Origin: Megasphaera sp. NM10
Lineage (GTDB): Bacteria; Bacillota; Negativicutes; Veillonellales; Megasphaeraceae
Direction of reading: 5' to 3'
Length of the DNA: 53,843 nt
Assembly: GCF_000417505.1 (NCBI RefSeq)
Contig: NZ_APHY01000077.1
Span: 1 to 53,843 of the forward strand
Part shown: one piece after another, positions 8,402-17,479 of the stretch
Position numbering within the stretch: position 1 is the stretch's first letter
Layout: every line of letters starts with the position of its first letter
Program-made: the position numbers and the translations under genes
The notes under the pieces: model-generated
The model's database searches: none
Seen by the model: the letters and a program-made list of their open reading frames with translations, nothing else
What the model was told of the DNA's origin: nothing

Positions 8402-8402
8402 A

Positions 8403-8440
8403 GAAAAAGGGACTGTCGCATGTGCGACAGTCCCTTTTTC
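8403..8440 (-). terminator. Terminator of the lactate permease gene
   Basis: A perfect 18-bp inverted repeat (8403-8420 with 8423-8440), GAAAAAGGGACTGTCGCA and its complement, begins two bases after the permease stop. The U run is built into the stem end. The GTCGCA/TGCGAC top is shared with other terminators in the window. Confidence 0.85.
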
Positions 8441-8441
8441 C

Positions 8442-9962
8442 CTACCCTACCAGGACCTGTCCGAAGTAGACGATGGCCCCTAAGAGGATGATATATGGTA
8501 CATAGACTTTCATGATTGCCTGAAGGATTTCGTTATCCTTGCCGGTCAGGGAGATGGCCCCGACGGCGATGGCGATACTCTGCGGCGAAATCATCTTGCC
8601 TGCGCAGGTACCGGCCGCGTTGGCAGCAGCCAGCCAGGCTTTATTGGCGTTGATGGCGGCAGCGGCATCGGTCTGGAGGTTGCCGAAGAGGACGTTACTG
8701 GACGTACCGGAACCGGTGATGAACGTGCCGACAGAGCCGATGAGCGGTGCAATGGCCGGATACATCATGCCCGTCGCTTCGACAGCCGTGCGGGCGATAT
8801 CTGACGTCATGCCGCTGTAGCCCATGACTTTAGCTGTAGCGATGACGGCGATGATGGTGATGATCGTATTGCGCAGGCCTTTGATGGTGTTCAGCAAGAC
8901 GAAGAACATTTCGCTAAAACGGGCCGACTGGGCCTTACCACTGATGAAGGCTGCCAGGAGGATGAGGATGCCCGGCGTATTGACCCAGATGAAGGTATAA
9001 GGTACGCCGCCCTGACCGGTATAGATGAGGACCGACGATTTAATAGCCATGAGCGGTGCATGGATGAAGGGAACGAGTTTCGACGTCAGCAATAAGAAGA
9101 CGAAGATCAAGATGAAGGGCAGGCAAGCCAGCAGACCACCGCGGAGCGGTACGTGAGCCGGATTGATGTCCATGGCATATTCCGGATCGTCGATAGGACG
9201 GAAATGGGAATAAACGACGATGAGGGCCATGATGACGATAGAAGCCCCCATGACAGCCAGTTCCGGACCGACGAAGGCCGAGACGATGAGTTCCGGCACA
9301 GCCAGGCCCAGGGCCGAGAGCAGGGTAACCATGAAAACGCCTTTGAGGGCCTTCAGCGAGCCGCCGACGATGGCGACGATGATGAACGGGCAAAGGATGT
9401 TGAGCGGCAGGAGCTGCAAGCTAATATACGTCGACAGCTGGACCGGATCGAGGCCCGTCAAGTTAGCCAGGGTGCTGGCAGGGATACCGATGGAACCATA
9501 CGTTGTCGGAACGGAGTTAGCAACCAGGCAGACCAGGATAGCCTTGATGGGGTCGAAGCCCAGGGCAACCAGCATCGACGCCGGGATAGCGATAGCCGTA
9601 CCGAAGCCGGCCATGCCTTCCATGAAGGCGCCGAAACCCCAGCCGATGAGCAGGGCCAGGACGCGGCGGTCCTTGCTGACCGTCGTCAGCATGTGCTTGA
9701 CGATATCCATGCTCTTGGTGTACAAGGTCAGATTATACGTAAAGATAGCGGCGATGATGACCAGTAAAATAGGCCAGCATGCCAGGGCCACGCCTTCCAG
9801 GGCTGCCGTAGCGGCATCCATGCCCGGCATATGATACCAGGCCAGGGCGACGGCAAAAGAAATGATCAAGGCAATGGGACATGCCTTGAAGCTCTGCATC
9901 TTCAGGAAGCCCAAAGAAACGATGAGCCACAAAATAGGTGACAATGCCAATAAAAATACCAT
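8442..9962 (-). CDS. lldP: L-lactate permease (LctP family)
   Basis: A 506-residue, very hydrophobic inner-membrane carrier of the LctP family, which imports lactate (or glycolate) with protons. Family blocks include GWGFGAFMEGMAGFGTAIAIPAS and the late TGSGTSSNVLFGNLQ and GKMISPQSIAIA. Its position directly upstream of the lactate-to-propionate operon, on the same strand, fits uptake of the substrate. It has its own promoter and terminator. The Shine-Dalgarno before ATG is weak (AGAGGG). Substrate preference within the family cannot be read from sequence. Confidence 0.92.
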   Translation of the reverse strand: MVFLLALSPILWLIVSLGFLKMQSFKACPIALIISFAVALAWYHMPGMDAATAALEGVALACWPILLVIIAAIFTYNLTLYTKSMDIVKHMLTTVSKDRRVLALLIGWGFGAFMEGMAGFGTAIAIPASMLVALGFDPIKAILVCLVANSVPTTYGSIGIPASTLANLTGLDPVQLSTYISLQLLPLNILCPFIIVAIVGGSLKALKGVFMVTLLSALGLAVPELIVSAFVGPELAVMGASIVIMALIVVYSHFRPIDDPEYAMDINPAHVPLRGGLLACLPFILIFVFLLLTSKLVPFIHAPLMAIKSSVLIYTGQGGVPYTFIWVNTPGILILLAAFISGKAQSARFSEMFFVLLNTIKGLRNTIITIIAVIATAKVMGYSGMTSDIARTAVEATGMMYPAIAPLIGSVGTFITGSGTSSNVLFGNLQTDAAAAINANKAWLAAANAAGTCAGKMISPQSIAIAVGAISLTGKDNEILQAIMKVYVPYIILLGAIVYFGQVLVG

Positions 9963-10218
9963 AATACAAATACCCTCTTTCTTTGTTCACTTTTGAACTT
10001 ATTATATGCTCAAAAACTATTAATAATTAAATAATTAATTCCCGAACAACATGATACTATTATATAATAGAAAAAGGGCATAAATCAACAGCTTAACAAT
10101 GCTATTAAAGTATAGTTCAAGCCTTAGTTAGACGAAAAACGCAAGATTATTTTTCGATTTTGGCGAATATTCTTATTTCCCGTCTTTATTCTTTTTTTCA
10201 CATACTATGGATAGGGTA
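9963..10218. other. Intergenic leader of the lactate permease
   Basis: No gene seen. It holds the permease promoter and, near 9986-9999, the small dyad GTTCACTTTTGAAC about 20 bases upstream of the start codon, which may be an operator or an RNA hairpin. The remainder is AT-rich. Confidence 0.4.
10059..10088 (-). promoter_or_regulatory. Likely promoter of the lactate permease gene
   Basis: On the minus strand TTGATT (10083-10088), an 18-base spacer and a perfect TATAAT (10059-10064). It predicts a leader of about 90 bases. Other AT-rich hexamers nearby make this a moderate call. Confidence 0.5.
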
Positions 10219-10220
10219 CA

Positions 10221-10251
10221 AAAAAATCAGCTATTTCCTAAGAAATAGCTG
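10221..10251 (-). terminator. Terminator of mscS
   Basis: CAGCTATTTC (10228-10237) pairs with GAAATAGCTG (10242-10251); on the minus strand the stem is followed by A-T-T-T-T-T-T. It lies about 25 bases after the mscS stop. Confidence 0.8.
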
Positions 10252-10275
10252 AAAACATGTTCAAAAAGTAACGTT

Positions 10276-11172
10276 TTATTGTTCATTTTTTTGTATATAA
10301 ATTACGCGCTGCGGATAAGGTATATCAATACCGTTGGCATCGAAGGTATCCTTTACCTTGGACATAGTGTCGTAATAGACGGGGTAATAATTTTCCTTGG
10401 CGACCTTGGGAAAAGCGGCGATGCGCACGGAGCTTTCGGCAAATTCGCGGATGCCGATTTCCATCGTGTCGGCATTGAGGACCCGCCTGTCTTCCCGGAA
10501 TATCTGCTTCAGCAGGGCAATGGCCTTGTGATGGTCGTTCTGGTAACCGATGTCGAAGAAAAAAGTAATGTACCTTTCCTGCTGGTAAGAGCTGTTGGTC
10601 ACCTGGGACGAGGTGATACTGGAATTGGGGATGAAAATCGTCTTGTTGTCTTTCGTCGTAATAGCCGTATTCATCATCTGAATCCCTTTGACGCTGCCTT
10701 CTACGCCGCCGACGGCGATCCAATCTCCGGCTTTGAAAGGCTTGAAGATCAGGATCAAAAGGCCGGAAGCGAAATTCGACAGATTGCTCTGCAAGGCCAG
10801 GCCGACAGCCAGGCCAAAGGCGCCGAACGCGGCCAGGAAGGAATTCGTCGGGATACCGGCCTTATTCAGGGCCGACAACAGGACCAAGGCCATGATGGCA
10901 TAATAAATCAGCTGGCTGACAAAGGTGATGACCGTATGGTCGTAATTGGCATGGGTCATCATGCGGACAGCCAGGTTCTTGAAAGCCCGGGCCACATAGC
11001 GGCCGACGATGAAGATGACGATGGCATAGATGACATCGGGACCGTGGTTAAGCAGAAAATCCTTTAAATGGTCCAGCGTCGTGACGCTCTGCGTGACCTG
11101 GTTCTGGACATCGGCCTGGACGACGTTAGCCGCCTGCTGCGCTGTATCGGCCGTATTTTCAGCAATGTTCAT
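10276..11172 (-). CDS. mscS: Small-conductance mechanosensitive channel, MscS family
   Basis: A 298-residue inner-membrane channel that opens under membrane tension to release solutes on osmotic downshock. Three hydrophobic segments lie at about residues 45-65, 82-102 and 110-150; the last has the Gly/Ala-rich pore helix FGAFGLAVGLALQSNLSNFASG, followed by the beta domain FKPFKAGDWIAVGGVEGSVKGI. The ATG at 11172 is chosen because AGGAGG ends nine bases before it; a GTG at 11181 touches the Shine-Dalgarno. It stands alone with its own terminator. TATAAT near 11210 may be its -10 box. Confidence 0.92.
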   Translation of the reverse strand: MNIAENTADTAQQAANVVQADVQNQVTQSVTTLDHLKDFLLNHGPDVIYAIVIFIVGRYVARAFKNLAVRMMTHANYDHTVITFVSQLIYYAIMALVLLSALNKAGIPTNSFLAAFGAFGLAVGLALQSNLSNFASGLLILIFKPFKAGDWIAVGGVEGSVKGIQMMNTAITTKDNKTIFIPNSSITSSQVTNSSYQQERYITFFFDIGYQNDHHKAIALLKQIFREDRRVLNADTMEIGIREFAESSVRIAAFPKVAKENYYPVYYDTMSKVKDTFDANGIDIPYPQRVIYIQKNEQ

Positions 11173-11220
11173 ATTTCGCACCCTCCTCTTGTGTGTAGTT
11201 ATATTATACCCGGGATTTTG

Positions 11221-11437
11221 GGTAGTGGCTAGTGGCTAGGGGTTAGGGGTTCGTAGGGGCCGACGGCCCGGCTCTCCTGCTAGGAGAGCTGTCAGCGCAG
11301 CTGACTGAGAGGTTAACCTCTCCGGCCCTTCGGGCTACCTCTCCTATGAGGAGAGGCTTCCGACGGATGCCTTACGTTACAGTTACCGTCATTCCCTCAT
11401 TATACTAGAAGCGGGCTCACCACGTGCGAGCCCCTAC
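11221..11437. repeat. Composite intergenic repeat tract
   Basis: Contains a heptamer tract (11221-11253, TAGTGGC/TAGGGGT units), a GTAGGGGCCGACGGCCCG palindrome (11253-11270), a GGAGAGCTGTCAGCGCAGC-type block (11272-11370) whose first 50 bases recur at 25743-25797, and a CACGTG palindrome (11412-11437). Blocks of this GAGAGCTGTCAGC type are, as I recall, common between genes in many Firmicutes. No gene is visible in 11173-11762. Confidence 0.7.
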
Positions 11438-11496
11438 AATTGCGCAGACAGGCGATAACTAATTCACGGCCTGTAGCCTTGCGCATAAATGTATGC

Positions 11497-11533
11497 AAAA
11501 AAAGGGCTTGTTGCACATGCAACAAGCCCTTTT
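11497..11533. terminator. Isolated bidirectional terminator hairpin
   Basis: AAAAGGGCTTGTTGCA (11500-11515) pairs perfectly with TGCAACAAGCCCTTTT (11518-11533). No gene ends next to it; it belongs to the family of look-alike hairpins at 8403, 37416 and 40046. Confidence 0.7.
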
Positions 11534-11537
11534 AAGT

Positions 11538-11758
11538 TGCTAGTGGTTAGCAGTTAGTGATTAGAAAATTTAAATTCCATTTCTACAGACTACAAACTCC
11601 ATACTGCAAACTATAAAGAGAAAGGGGCCTCGCATGATGGCAGAAACCTTCGTGCGACAGCCCCTCTTTTAAGTATCAAGTTTGTAGTTTTTAGTTTGCA
11701 GTTATTGGCTAAAAATTTAACCTCTTTCTACAAACTCGGCACTACAAACTTTAAACTA
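11538..11758. repeat. Heptamer and ACTACAAACT repeat tracts flanking the tuf terminator
   Basis: A heptamer tract (11538-11564) is followed by ACTACAAACTCCATACTGCA at about 11589, the tuf terminator, an inverted copy of the same tract (11679-11703) and a further direct copy ending four bases before the tuf stop (11728-11758). Confidence 0.65.
11616..11671 (-). terminator. Probable tuf terminator
   Basis: On the minus strand AAAAGAGGGGCTGTCGCA pairs imperfectly with TGCGAGGCCCCTTTCTCTTT around a 17-base loop. It lies about 90 bases beyond the tuf stop. Confidence 0.6.
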
Positions 11759-11762
11759 TCTT

Positions 11763-12950
11763 TTAGCCTTCGATTTCGGATACGACACCGGCACCTACGG
11801 TACGGCCGCCTTCACGGATAGCGAAGCGCAGGCCTGCTTCGATAGCAATCGGTGTGATGAGTTCGACTTCCATCTTGACGTTATCGCCAGGCATGCACAT
11901 TTCTGTGCCTTCCGGCAGGGTGATGACACCCGTTACGTCAGTCGTGCGGAAGTAGAACTGCGGACGATAGCCGTTGAAGAACGGCGTATGACGGCCGCCT
12001 TCATCTTTGGTCAGGACATAGACCTGAGCCTTGAATTTCGTGTGCGGATGAATCGTGCCCGGTTTAGCCAGGACCTGGCCGCGTTCGACGTCTTTGCGGT
12101 CGATGCCACGGAGCAGTGCGCCGATGTTGTCGCCTGCTTCTGCGAGGTCCAGGATCTTACGGAACATTTCAACGCCCGTAACGACGGTATCTTTCGGTTT
12201 ATCAGCGAGGCCGACGATTTCGACAGCGTCACCGACTTTGATCGTACCACGTTCGACACGGCCCGTAGCAACCGTACCACGGCCGGTGATGGTGAATACG
12301 TCTTCGACAGGCATCAGGAACGGCTGGTCCGTCGGACGTTTCGGCGTCGGGATGTAGCTGTCGACAGCATCCATCAAGTCGAGGATGGATTTTTCAGCTT
12401 CCGGATCGCCTTCGAGGGCTTTCAATGCAGAACCTACGATGATAGGTACTTCATCGCCAGGATAATCATATTCAGTCAGGAGGTCGCGGACTTCCATTTC
12501 AACGAGTTCAATCAGTTCCGGATCGTCGACCTGGTCAGCTTTGTTGAGGTATACGACGATAGCCGGTACACCGACCTGGCGGGCCAGGAGGATGTGTTCA
12601 CGAGTCTGCGGCATCGGGCCGTCAGCTGCGGATACAACGAGGATAGCACCATCCATCTGAGCTGCACCAGTGATCATGTTCTTGACATAGTCAGCATGCC
12701 CCGGGCAGTCAACATGTGCATAGTGGCGTTTTTCCGTTTCATATTCGACGTGCGCCGTGTTGATCGTAATACCACGTTCACGTTCTTCCGGAGCCTTGTC
12801 AATATCGGAGTAATCTTCGAACTTGGCAAAGCCCTTCTTTGCTAATACTTTCGTAATAGCAGCCGTTAATGTCGTTTTGCCATGGTCGACGTGACCAATC
12901 GTACCGATATTAACATGCGGTTTTGTTCTTTCATAATGTTCTTTTGCCAT
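11763..12950 (-). CDS. tuf: Translation elongation factor Tu
   Basis: A 395-residue EF-Tu that carries aminoacyl-tRNA to the ribosome as the GTP complex. G-motifs are intact: GHVDHGKT near residue 19, DCPGHADY near 81, NKADQ near 136. The start is the ATG of [14 protein letters not shown], 11 bases after AAAGGAGG; an ATG nine bases earlier is too close to that site. The gene follows the tRNA cluster on the same strand, an arrangement (tRNA with tuf) known in many bacteria. A TAGAAT box near 12998-13003 may serve it; no strong -35 is seen. Confidence 0.98.
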   Translation of the reverse strand: MAKEHYERTKPHVNIGTIGHVDHGKTTLTAAITKVLAKKGFAKFEDYSDIDKAPEERERGITINTAHVEYETEKRHYAHVDCPGHADYVKNMITGAAQMDGAILVVSAADGPMPQTREHILLARQVGVPAIVVYLNKADQVDDPELIELVEMEVRDLLTEYDYPGDEVPIIVGSALKALEGDPEAEKSILDLMDAVDSYIPTPKRPTDQPFLMPVEDVFTITGRGTVATGRVERGTIKVGDAVEIVGLADKPKDTVVTGVEMFRKILDLAEAGDNIGALLRGIDRKDVERGQVLAKPGTIHPHTKFKAQVYVLTKDEGGRHTPFFNGYRPQFYFRTTDVTGVITLPEGTEMCMPGDNVKMEVELITPIAIEAGLRFAIREGGRTVGAGVVSEIEG

Positions 12951-13068
12951 TGTAATCATTTCCTCCTTTAGGAAAAAAAACAGCTACCCACTTGTATTCT
13001 ATCACACATCCATACTCTTTGCTTAAAAAAATAGGAAAATTTAAACAAAAAATATTTTTGCATATAGA

Positions 13069-13094
13069 AATAACCTCGTATGCACGAGGTTATT
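13069..13094 (-). terminator. Hairpin after the tRNA cluster
   Basis: AATAACCTCGT (13069-13079) pairs with ACGAGGTTATT (13084-13094), an 11-bp stem just beyond the last tRNA. The U run is weak and displaced, so partial read-through into tuf is possible. Confidence 0.6.
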
Positions 13095-13098
13095 AGTG

Positions 13099-13175
13099 TG
13101 GTGGCGGCTCGGAGATTCGAACTCTGGACACTGCGGGTATGAACCGCATGCTCTAGCCAACTGAGCTAAGCCGCC
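13099..13175 (-). tRNA. tRNA-Met (CAU)
   Basis: 77 bases with encoded CCA. Acceptor GGCGGCT/AGCCGCC, anticodon stem TGCGG/CCGCA with loop TTCATAC, discriminator A. The T stem (CAGAG/CTCCG) has one A-C mismatch. A lysidine-modified tRNA-Ile read as CAU cannot be excluded by eye, but the initiator tRNA is separate at 13315-13390. Confidence 0.9.
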
Positions 13176-13180
13176 ATGTG

Positions 13181-13256
13181 TGGAGCTATTGACCGGGATT
13201 GAACCGGTGACCTTATCCTTACCAAGGATACGCTCTACCGACTGAGCTACAACAGC
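13181..13256 (-). tRNA. tRNA-Thr (GGU)
   Basis: 76 bases with encoded CCA. Acceptor GCTGTTG/CAATAGC, anticodon loop TTGGTAA, T loop TTCAATC, discriminator T. Confidence 0.95.
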
Positions 13257-13314
13257 TTATGAACTGGTCAAAGCCAATTATGAAGTTGTTTTTTTACCTG
13301 ACAGTAAAAAAATT

Positions 13315-13390
<76 letters not shown>

Positions 13391-13395
13391 ATGAT

Positions 13396-13481
13396 TGGTG
13401 GTGGGGGAAGGATTCGAACCTTCGAAGGCAAACGCCGGCAGATTTACAGTCTGCTCCCTTTAGCCACTCGGGAACCCCACC
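13396..13481 (-). tRNA. tRNA-Tyr (GUA)
   Basis: 86 bases, class II with a long variable arm. Acceptor GGTGGGG/CCCCACC, anticodon stem CAGAC/ATCTG region with GTA, encoded CCA, discriminator A. Confidence 0.95.
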
Positions 13482-13487
13482 ATTTAC

Positions 13488-13563
<76 letters not shown>

Positions 13564-13587
13564 TTACTGTTCCGTGGAACGTAGTCT

Positions 13588-13616
13588 ATTATATCAAAGG
13601 ACTGACGTTCTGTCAA
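13588..13616 (-). promoter_or_regulatory. Consensus promoter of the tRNA(-tuf) cluster
   Basis: On the minus strand a perfect TTGACA (13611-13616), 17-base spacer and perfect TATAAT (13588-13593), ending about 25 bases before the first tRNA. As strong as stable-RNA promoters usually are. Confidence 0.85.
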
Positions 13617-13758
13617 GAACTTTTTTATCAGCTTTTCTTATTTCTTCTGACGAGGCAGAACCCCGTTTCAAAAGGCTCTGTCAGAACCGCTGACTTGATT
13701 AGTATACTATACCCCACGGAATAATGCAAGTGCTTTTTACACTTTTTTTAAATTAATT

Positions 13759-15090
13759 TTATCTACCTTCATGCTGCGTGTCCAGGTTGAGGAACAGCGT
13801 GAACTCGTTCTTGAAGTAGAGCTTGACCGACCCGACAGGGCCGTTGCGGTGTTTGGCCAGGATGACTTCTGTAATGTGCTGGTTCTCCGTTTCCTTATCG
13901 TAGTAATCTTCGCGGTACAAGAAGGAAACGATATCCGCATCCTGTTCCAGGGCCCCCGATTCGCGGAGGTCACTGAGCATAGGCCGTTTATCCTGCCGGC
14001 TTTCGACACTGCGGCTGAGCTGGGACAAGGCGATGAGCGGTACTTTCAGTTCCCGCGCCAGGGCCTTGAGGGACCGGGAAATCTCGGAGATTTCCTGCTG
14101 GCGGCTTTCGGCATTGCGCCCCTGCATGAGCTGCAGGTAGTCGACGATAATCAGGTCCAGGCCGTGTTCCGACTTGAGGCGCCGCGCTTTCGATCGCATT
14201 TCGGCGACAGAGATGCCCGGCGTATCGTCGATGTAAATGGGCGACTCATAAAGCTTGTCGCAGGCATCGGTCAGGCGCGTCCACTCTTCATCGCTGTTGA
14301 GCTGGCCTGTGCGCAGTTTCTGCGAGTCGATATGGGCGATTTGGCAGAGCAGTCGCTGGACTAGCTGTTCCTGGGACATTTCCAGGGAAAAGAAGGCTAC
14401 CGTCTTATGCTGACGGACGCCGACGTTCTGGGCGATGTTCAGGGTAAAGGCCGTCTTGCCCATACTCGGACGGGCAGCGACCAGGATCAGGTCCGACGGC
14501 TGCAGGCCTGACGTCATGCGGTCCAGGTCGCGGAATCCCGTCGGCAGGCCGGTGAGGCCCGCTTTATTTTCATAGAGCTTGGTGATCTTGTCCAGGGTCA
14601 CTTCGACGACGGCGCCGACGGAAGCGAAATCGCCGCGGTTCTTTGTATCCGACAGCTGGAGAATGCGCCGTTCGGCATCGTCCAGGAGGGCTTCCGTTTC
14701 CTTTTGGCCGTCATAGGCTTCCGTCGTCAGTTCGGTACACGTCGAAATGAGGTTGCGCGCCAGGGCCTTCTCGGCGACGATATTGGCGTAATATTCGATA
14801 TTGGCCGCTGACCCGACCAGGTTCGGCAGGTTCAGGACGTATTCGAGACCGCCTACATCGTCGAGCTTCTTCATGCGTTTCAACTCGTCCGGCAGGGTGA
14901 TGACGTCGATTTCTTTATTTTCCCGATGGAGGTGTTCCATGGCCTCGAAGATGATGCGATGGACGTCGCGGTAAAAATCCTGGGACTGGAGCTTTTCCAT
15001 AGCGACGATGACGGCATCATGGGATAAGAGCATCGCCCCCAGGACGGCTTGTTCCGCCTCTACGTTCTGCGGTGGAATCCGCTGTTCCAT
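13759..15090 (-). CDS. dnaB: Replicative DNA helicase DnaB
   Basis: A 443-residue hexameric helicase that unwinds DNA at the replication fork. The N-terminal DnaB domain begins IPPQNVEAEQAVLGAML; the RecA-like C-terminal domain has Walker A ARPSMGKTAF near residue 209 and the H-loop region IIVDYLQLM. GGAGGG precedes the ATG, which comes one base after the lonC stop. Last gene of the rnj-yybS-gdpP-rplI-lonC-dnaB run; rplI and dnaB side by side is an arrangement common in Firmicutes. No intrinsic terminator is clear after it. Confidence 0.97.
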   Translation of the reverse strand: MEQRIPPQNVEAEQAVLGAMLLSHDAVIVAMEKLQSQDFYRDVHRIIFEAMEHLHRENKEIDVITLPDELKRMKKLDDVGGLEYVLNLPNLVGSAANIEYYANIVAEKALARNLISTCTELTTEAYDGQKETEALLDDAERRILQLSDTKNRGDFASVGAVVEVTLDKITKLYENKAGLTGLPTGFRDLDRMTSGLQPSDLILVAARPSMGKTAFTLNIAQNVGVRQHKTVAFFSLEMSQEQLVQRLLCQIAHIDSQKLRTGQLNSDEEWTRLTDACDKLYESPIYIDDTPGISVAEMRSKARRLKSEHGLDLIIVDYLQLMQGRNAESRQQEISEISRSLKALARELKVPLIALSQLSRSVESRQDKRPMLSDLRESGALEQDADIVSFLYREDYYDKETENQHITEVILAKHRNGPVGSVKLYFKNEFTLFLNLDTQHEGR

Positions 15091-15091
15091 A

Positions 15092-17010
15092 TTAGGTTCC
15101 CTCCTGTTCGACCAACATCAGTTTCAGTACGTCGTCGATGGTGACGGCATAGTGGATATTCAGGCCTAAATGGCGTTCCGGGATATCATGAGCATTTTCT
15201 TTCGGGATGATGATTCCTTTCATGCCAGCCTGACGGGCGCCATAAGCCTTTTCAAAGACGCCGCCGACGGGCTTGACCTGGCCCTGGATGGAAATTTCCC
15301 CGGTCAGGGCCATGTCCTGGCGGACCGGCTTGCCTGTGATGGCCGAGATGAGGGCCGTCGTAATGGCACAGCCTGCCGACGGGCCGTCGATATTGCCGCC
15401 GCCGACGAAGTTGATGTTGACGTCGTAATCGGACAGTTCCTTACCGGTCATGCGGCGGACGACAGCGGCTGCGTTGAACATGGAGTCCTTGGCCATGGAA
15501 CCGGCCGTATCGTTGAAGCGGTAATACCCCTTCCCCGGCGCCCGCGCCGGAAAGGCGACGGCTTCGATTTCAATGGCCGAGCCGAGGTAACCGGCGACGC
15601 CGAGGCCGAAGACCTTGCCGACGACAGGCGTATCGCTGGCCTTTTCCGTCACATAAGGCACGAGGCGGCTGATCTGGGCGACGCGGCGGACGTGGTCGCA
15701 GGTGATGCGCACGTGGTCCTTGGAGCCCGATTTAAAGACAGACAGGCCATATGTATCGGCCAGGATGTTGACGGCCTTGCGGCCTTCGATGGTGAACTCA
15801 CTGATCAATTTGGCCACGCCGTCTTCCAGTTCCGCCCCCAGCTGGGCAGCGGCATTGGTGACAATCTGTTCGATATCCGACGGGATGAGGGGTTCAAAGA
15901 AGATTTCAGCGCAGCGCGACCGGATGGCCGGATTGATTTCCGACGGGTCCCGCGTCGTCGCACCGATGAGGATGAAGTCGGCCGGAGCCCCTTCGGCAAA
16001 GAGTTTCTTGATATACTTCGGCACATTCGGGTCGTCTTCGTCGTAATAAGCCGATTCAAAACGGACCCGCTTGTCTTCCATGACTTTCAGCAGCTTGTTG
16101 AGCAGCATCGGGTCCACTTCCCCGATTTCGTCGATGAAGAGGATGCCGCCATGGGCTTCGGTGACCAGGCCCGGCTTCGGTTCCGGGATCCCCGTATCGG
16201 CCAGGTCGCGGCGGGCGCCTGATAAATCGGGTCGTGGACCGAACCGATGAGGGGGTTGGTCATATCCCGCGAATCCCAGCGCAGTGTCGTCCCGTCCGTT
16301 TCGATAAAGGGCGCATCAGGGCCAAACGGTGTAAAGGGCAGCTTCTTGGCTTCGTCGAGGACGATGCGGGCAGCCGTCGTCTTGCCGACGCCAGGCGGTC
16401 CGTAGAGGAGCAGGTGCTGCGGATAGACAGACGATAACTTGCTCTGCATGGCTTCCACGGCCCGTTCCTGGCCGACAATAGCCCGGAGCTGTTTCGGCCG
16501 TACCCGTTCCATGACCGATTCCGTAAGATGGACGTTTTCCAGGTCGTCCAATTCCTTGAGCTTGCGCTTGGTCTGCGGCGTTTCGACGTCGTGCAGTTCT
16601 TCCTTGATGAGTTCCATCTTGATTTCCCGCACGTATTCCTGCTGTTTTTCATCCATGCGCTGGCTGATTTTCTTTTCCAGCCGTTCTTCTACGGCCTGAC
16701 GGGCCAGCATCTCAGCCAGGACCATTTCCAGTTCATTGAGGACGTTGATGACTTCATCGTCATCGGGTACTTTATCATACGAGACGTCTTCATAGATGAG
16801 GCGCTGCAGTCCGACCAGGCGCTGGCGCGGGTCTTCGGAATGGATGTACGACAAGGCAGAGTACTTACTGGCCCGGAGGACCATCTTTTCAGACCCTATA
16901 AGACCAGTAAAAGCGCCATAAAGCACGTTAACCTGACGGCGAAGTTCTTCCTCCGCCGTCGGTTCGAGGTACTTATGGCGCTGTAATAATTTGTCCAATA
17001 ATTCTTTCAT
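15092..17010 (-). pseudogene. lonC: LonC-type ATP-dependent protease, reading frame broken by one base
   Basis: Two overlapping frames make one Lon-family protease of about 639 residues. The first part (17010 to about 16220) has Walker A YGPPGVGKTTA near residue 203; the second has Walker B GGILFIDEVGEMDP, the catalytic serine in DGPSAGCA and the lysine in GGVFEKAYGARQAG. The frame breaks after GSVHDPIYQ: the minus strand reads CAGGCGCCCGCC where CAGGGCGCCCGCC would restore the expected QGARRDLADTGIPEP. So one base is missing near 16218. Apart from that the gene is intact, with catalytic residues present, so a base-calling error is as likely as true loss. LonC degrades misfolded proteins. Confidence 0.85.
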
Positions 17011-17032
17011 TGTATCCCCTTATGGCTTATGA

Positions 17033-17479
17033 TCAGCCTTCTACAACGTGTATTTTGATGACACTGGTAATCGTCGGATGGACGCGGATGGTAACATCGT
17101 AATCGCCGAGCGATTTAATCGGATCCTTGATTTCTACTTTTTTCTTGTCCAGGTCGATATCGTACTGGGCCTTGGCCGCTTCGCTGATAGTCTTGCCCGT
17201 AATGGCACCGAAGACTTTGCCGCCTTCGCCGACTTTAACGGGAATGGTCAGTTCGACTTTCTTCAGCTGGCTGGCCAGGATGACGGCTTCATCCGAAGCG
17301 ACCTGGGCCTTATGCTTGGCAGCGGCTTTTTTCTGTTTGGCATCGTTGAGGTTTTCCGATGTGCCGGGAGCGGCTAATTTACGGGGCAGGAGGAAGTTGC
17401 GGCCATAGCCTTCCGATACTTCGATGATGTCCCCTTTCTTACCGAGTTTCTTTACATCCTGTAATAAGATTACTTTCAT
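17033..17479 (-). CDS. rplI: Ribosomal protein bL9
   Basis: A 148-residue large-subunit protein. The N-terminal signature MKVILLQDVKKLGKKGDI then VSEGYGRNFLLPRKLA is typical, followed by the long central helix (LNDAKQKKAAAKHKAQ) and the C-terminal rRNA-binding domain. Its ATG overlaps the gdpP stop as ATGA, so it is translationally coupled to that gene. It binds 23S rRNA near the L1 stalk and affects reading-frame fidelity. Confidence 0.98.
   Translation of the reverse strand: MKVILLQDVKKLGKKGDIIEVSEGYGRNFLLPRKLAAPGTSENLNDAKQKKAAAKHKAQVASDEAVILASQLKKVELTIPVKVGEGGKVFGAITGKTISEAAKAQYDIDLDKKKVEIKDPIKSLGDYDVTIRVHPTITSVIKIHVVEG

Noticed and set aside
8292-8483. Small plus-strand frame of 63 codons before the lactate permease end
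   Set aside because: It runs through a palindromic repeat and a terminator hairpin and has no ribosome site.
13099-13175. tRNA-Met pseudogene because of the T-stem mismatch
   Set aside because: All other arms, the T loop and the encoded CCA are intact; a single A-C mismatch is tolerable.
13759-15090. Replication origin near dnaB
   Set aside because: No dnaA or dnaN, no cluster of DnaA boxes; dnaB here belongs to the rplI-type block found away from oriC.
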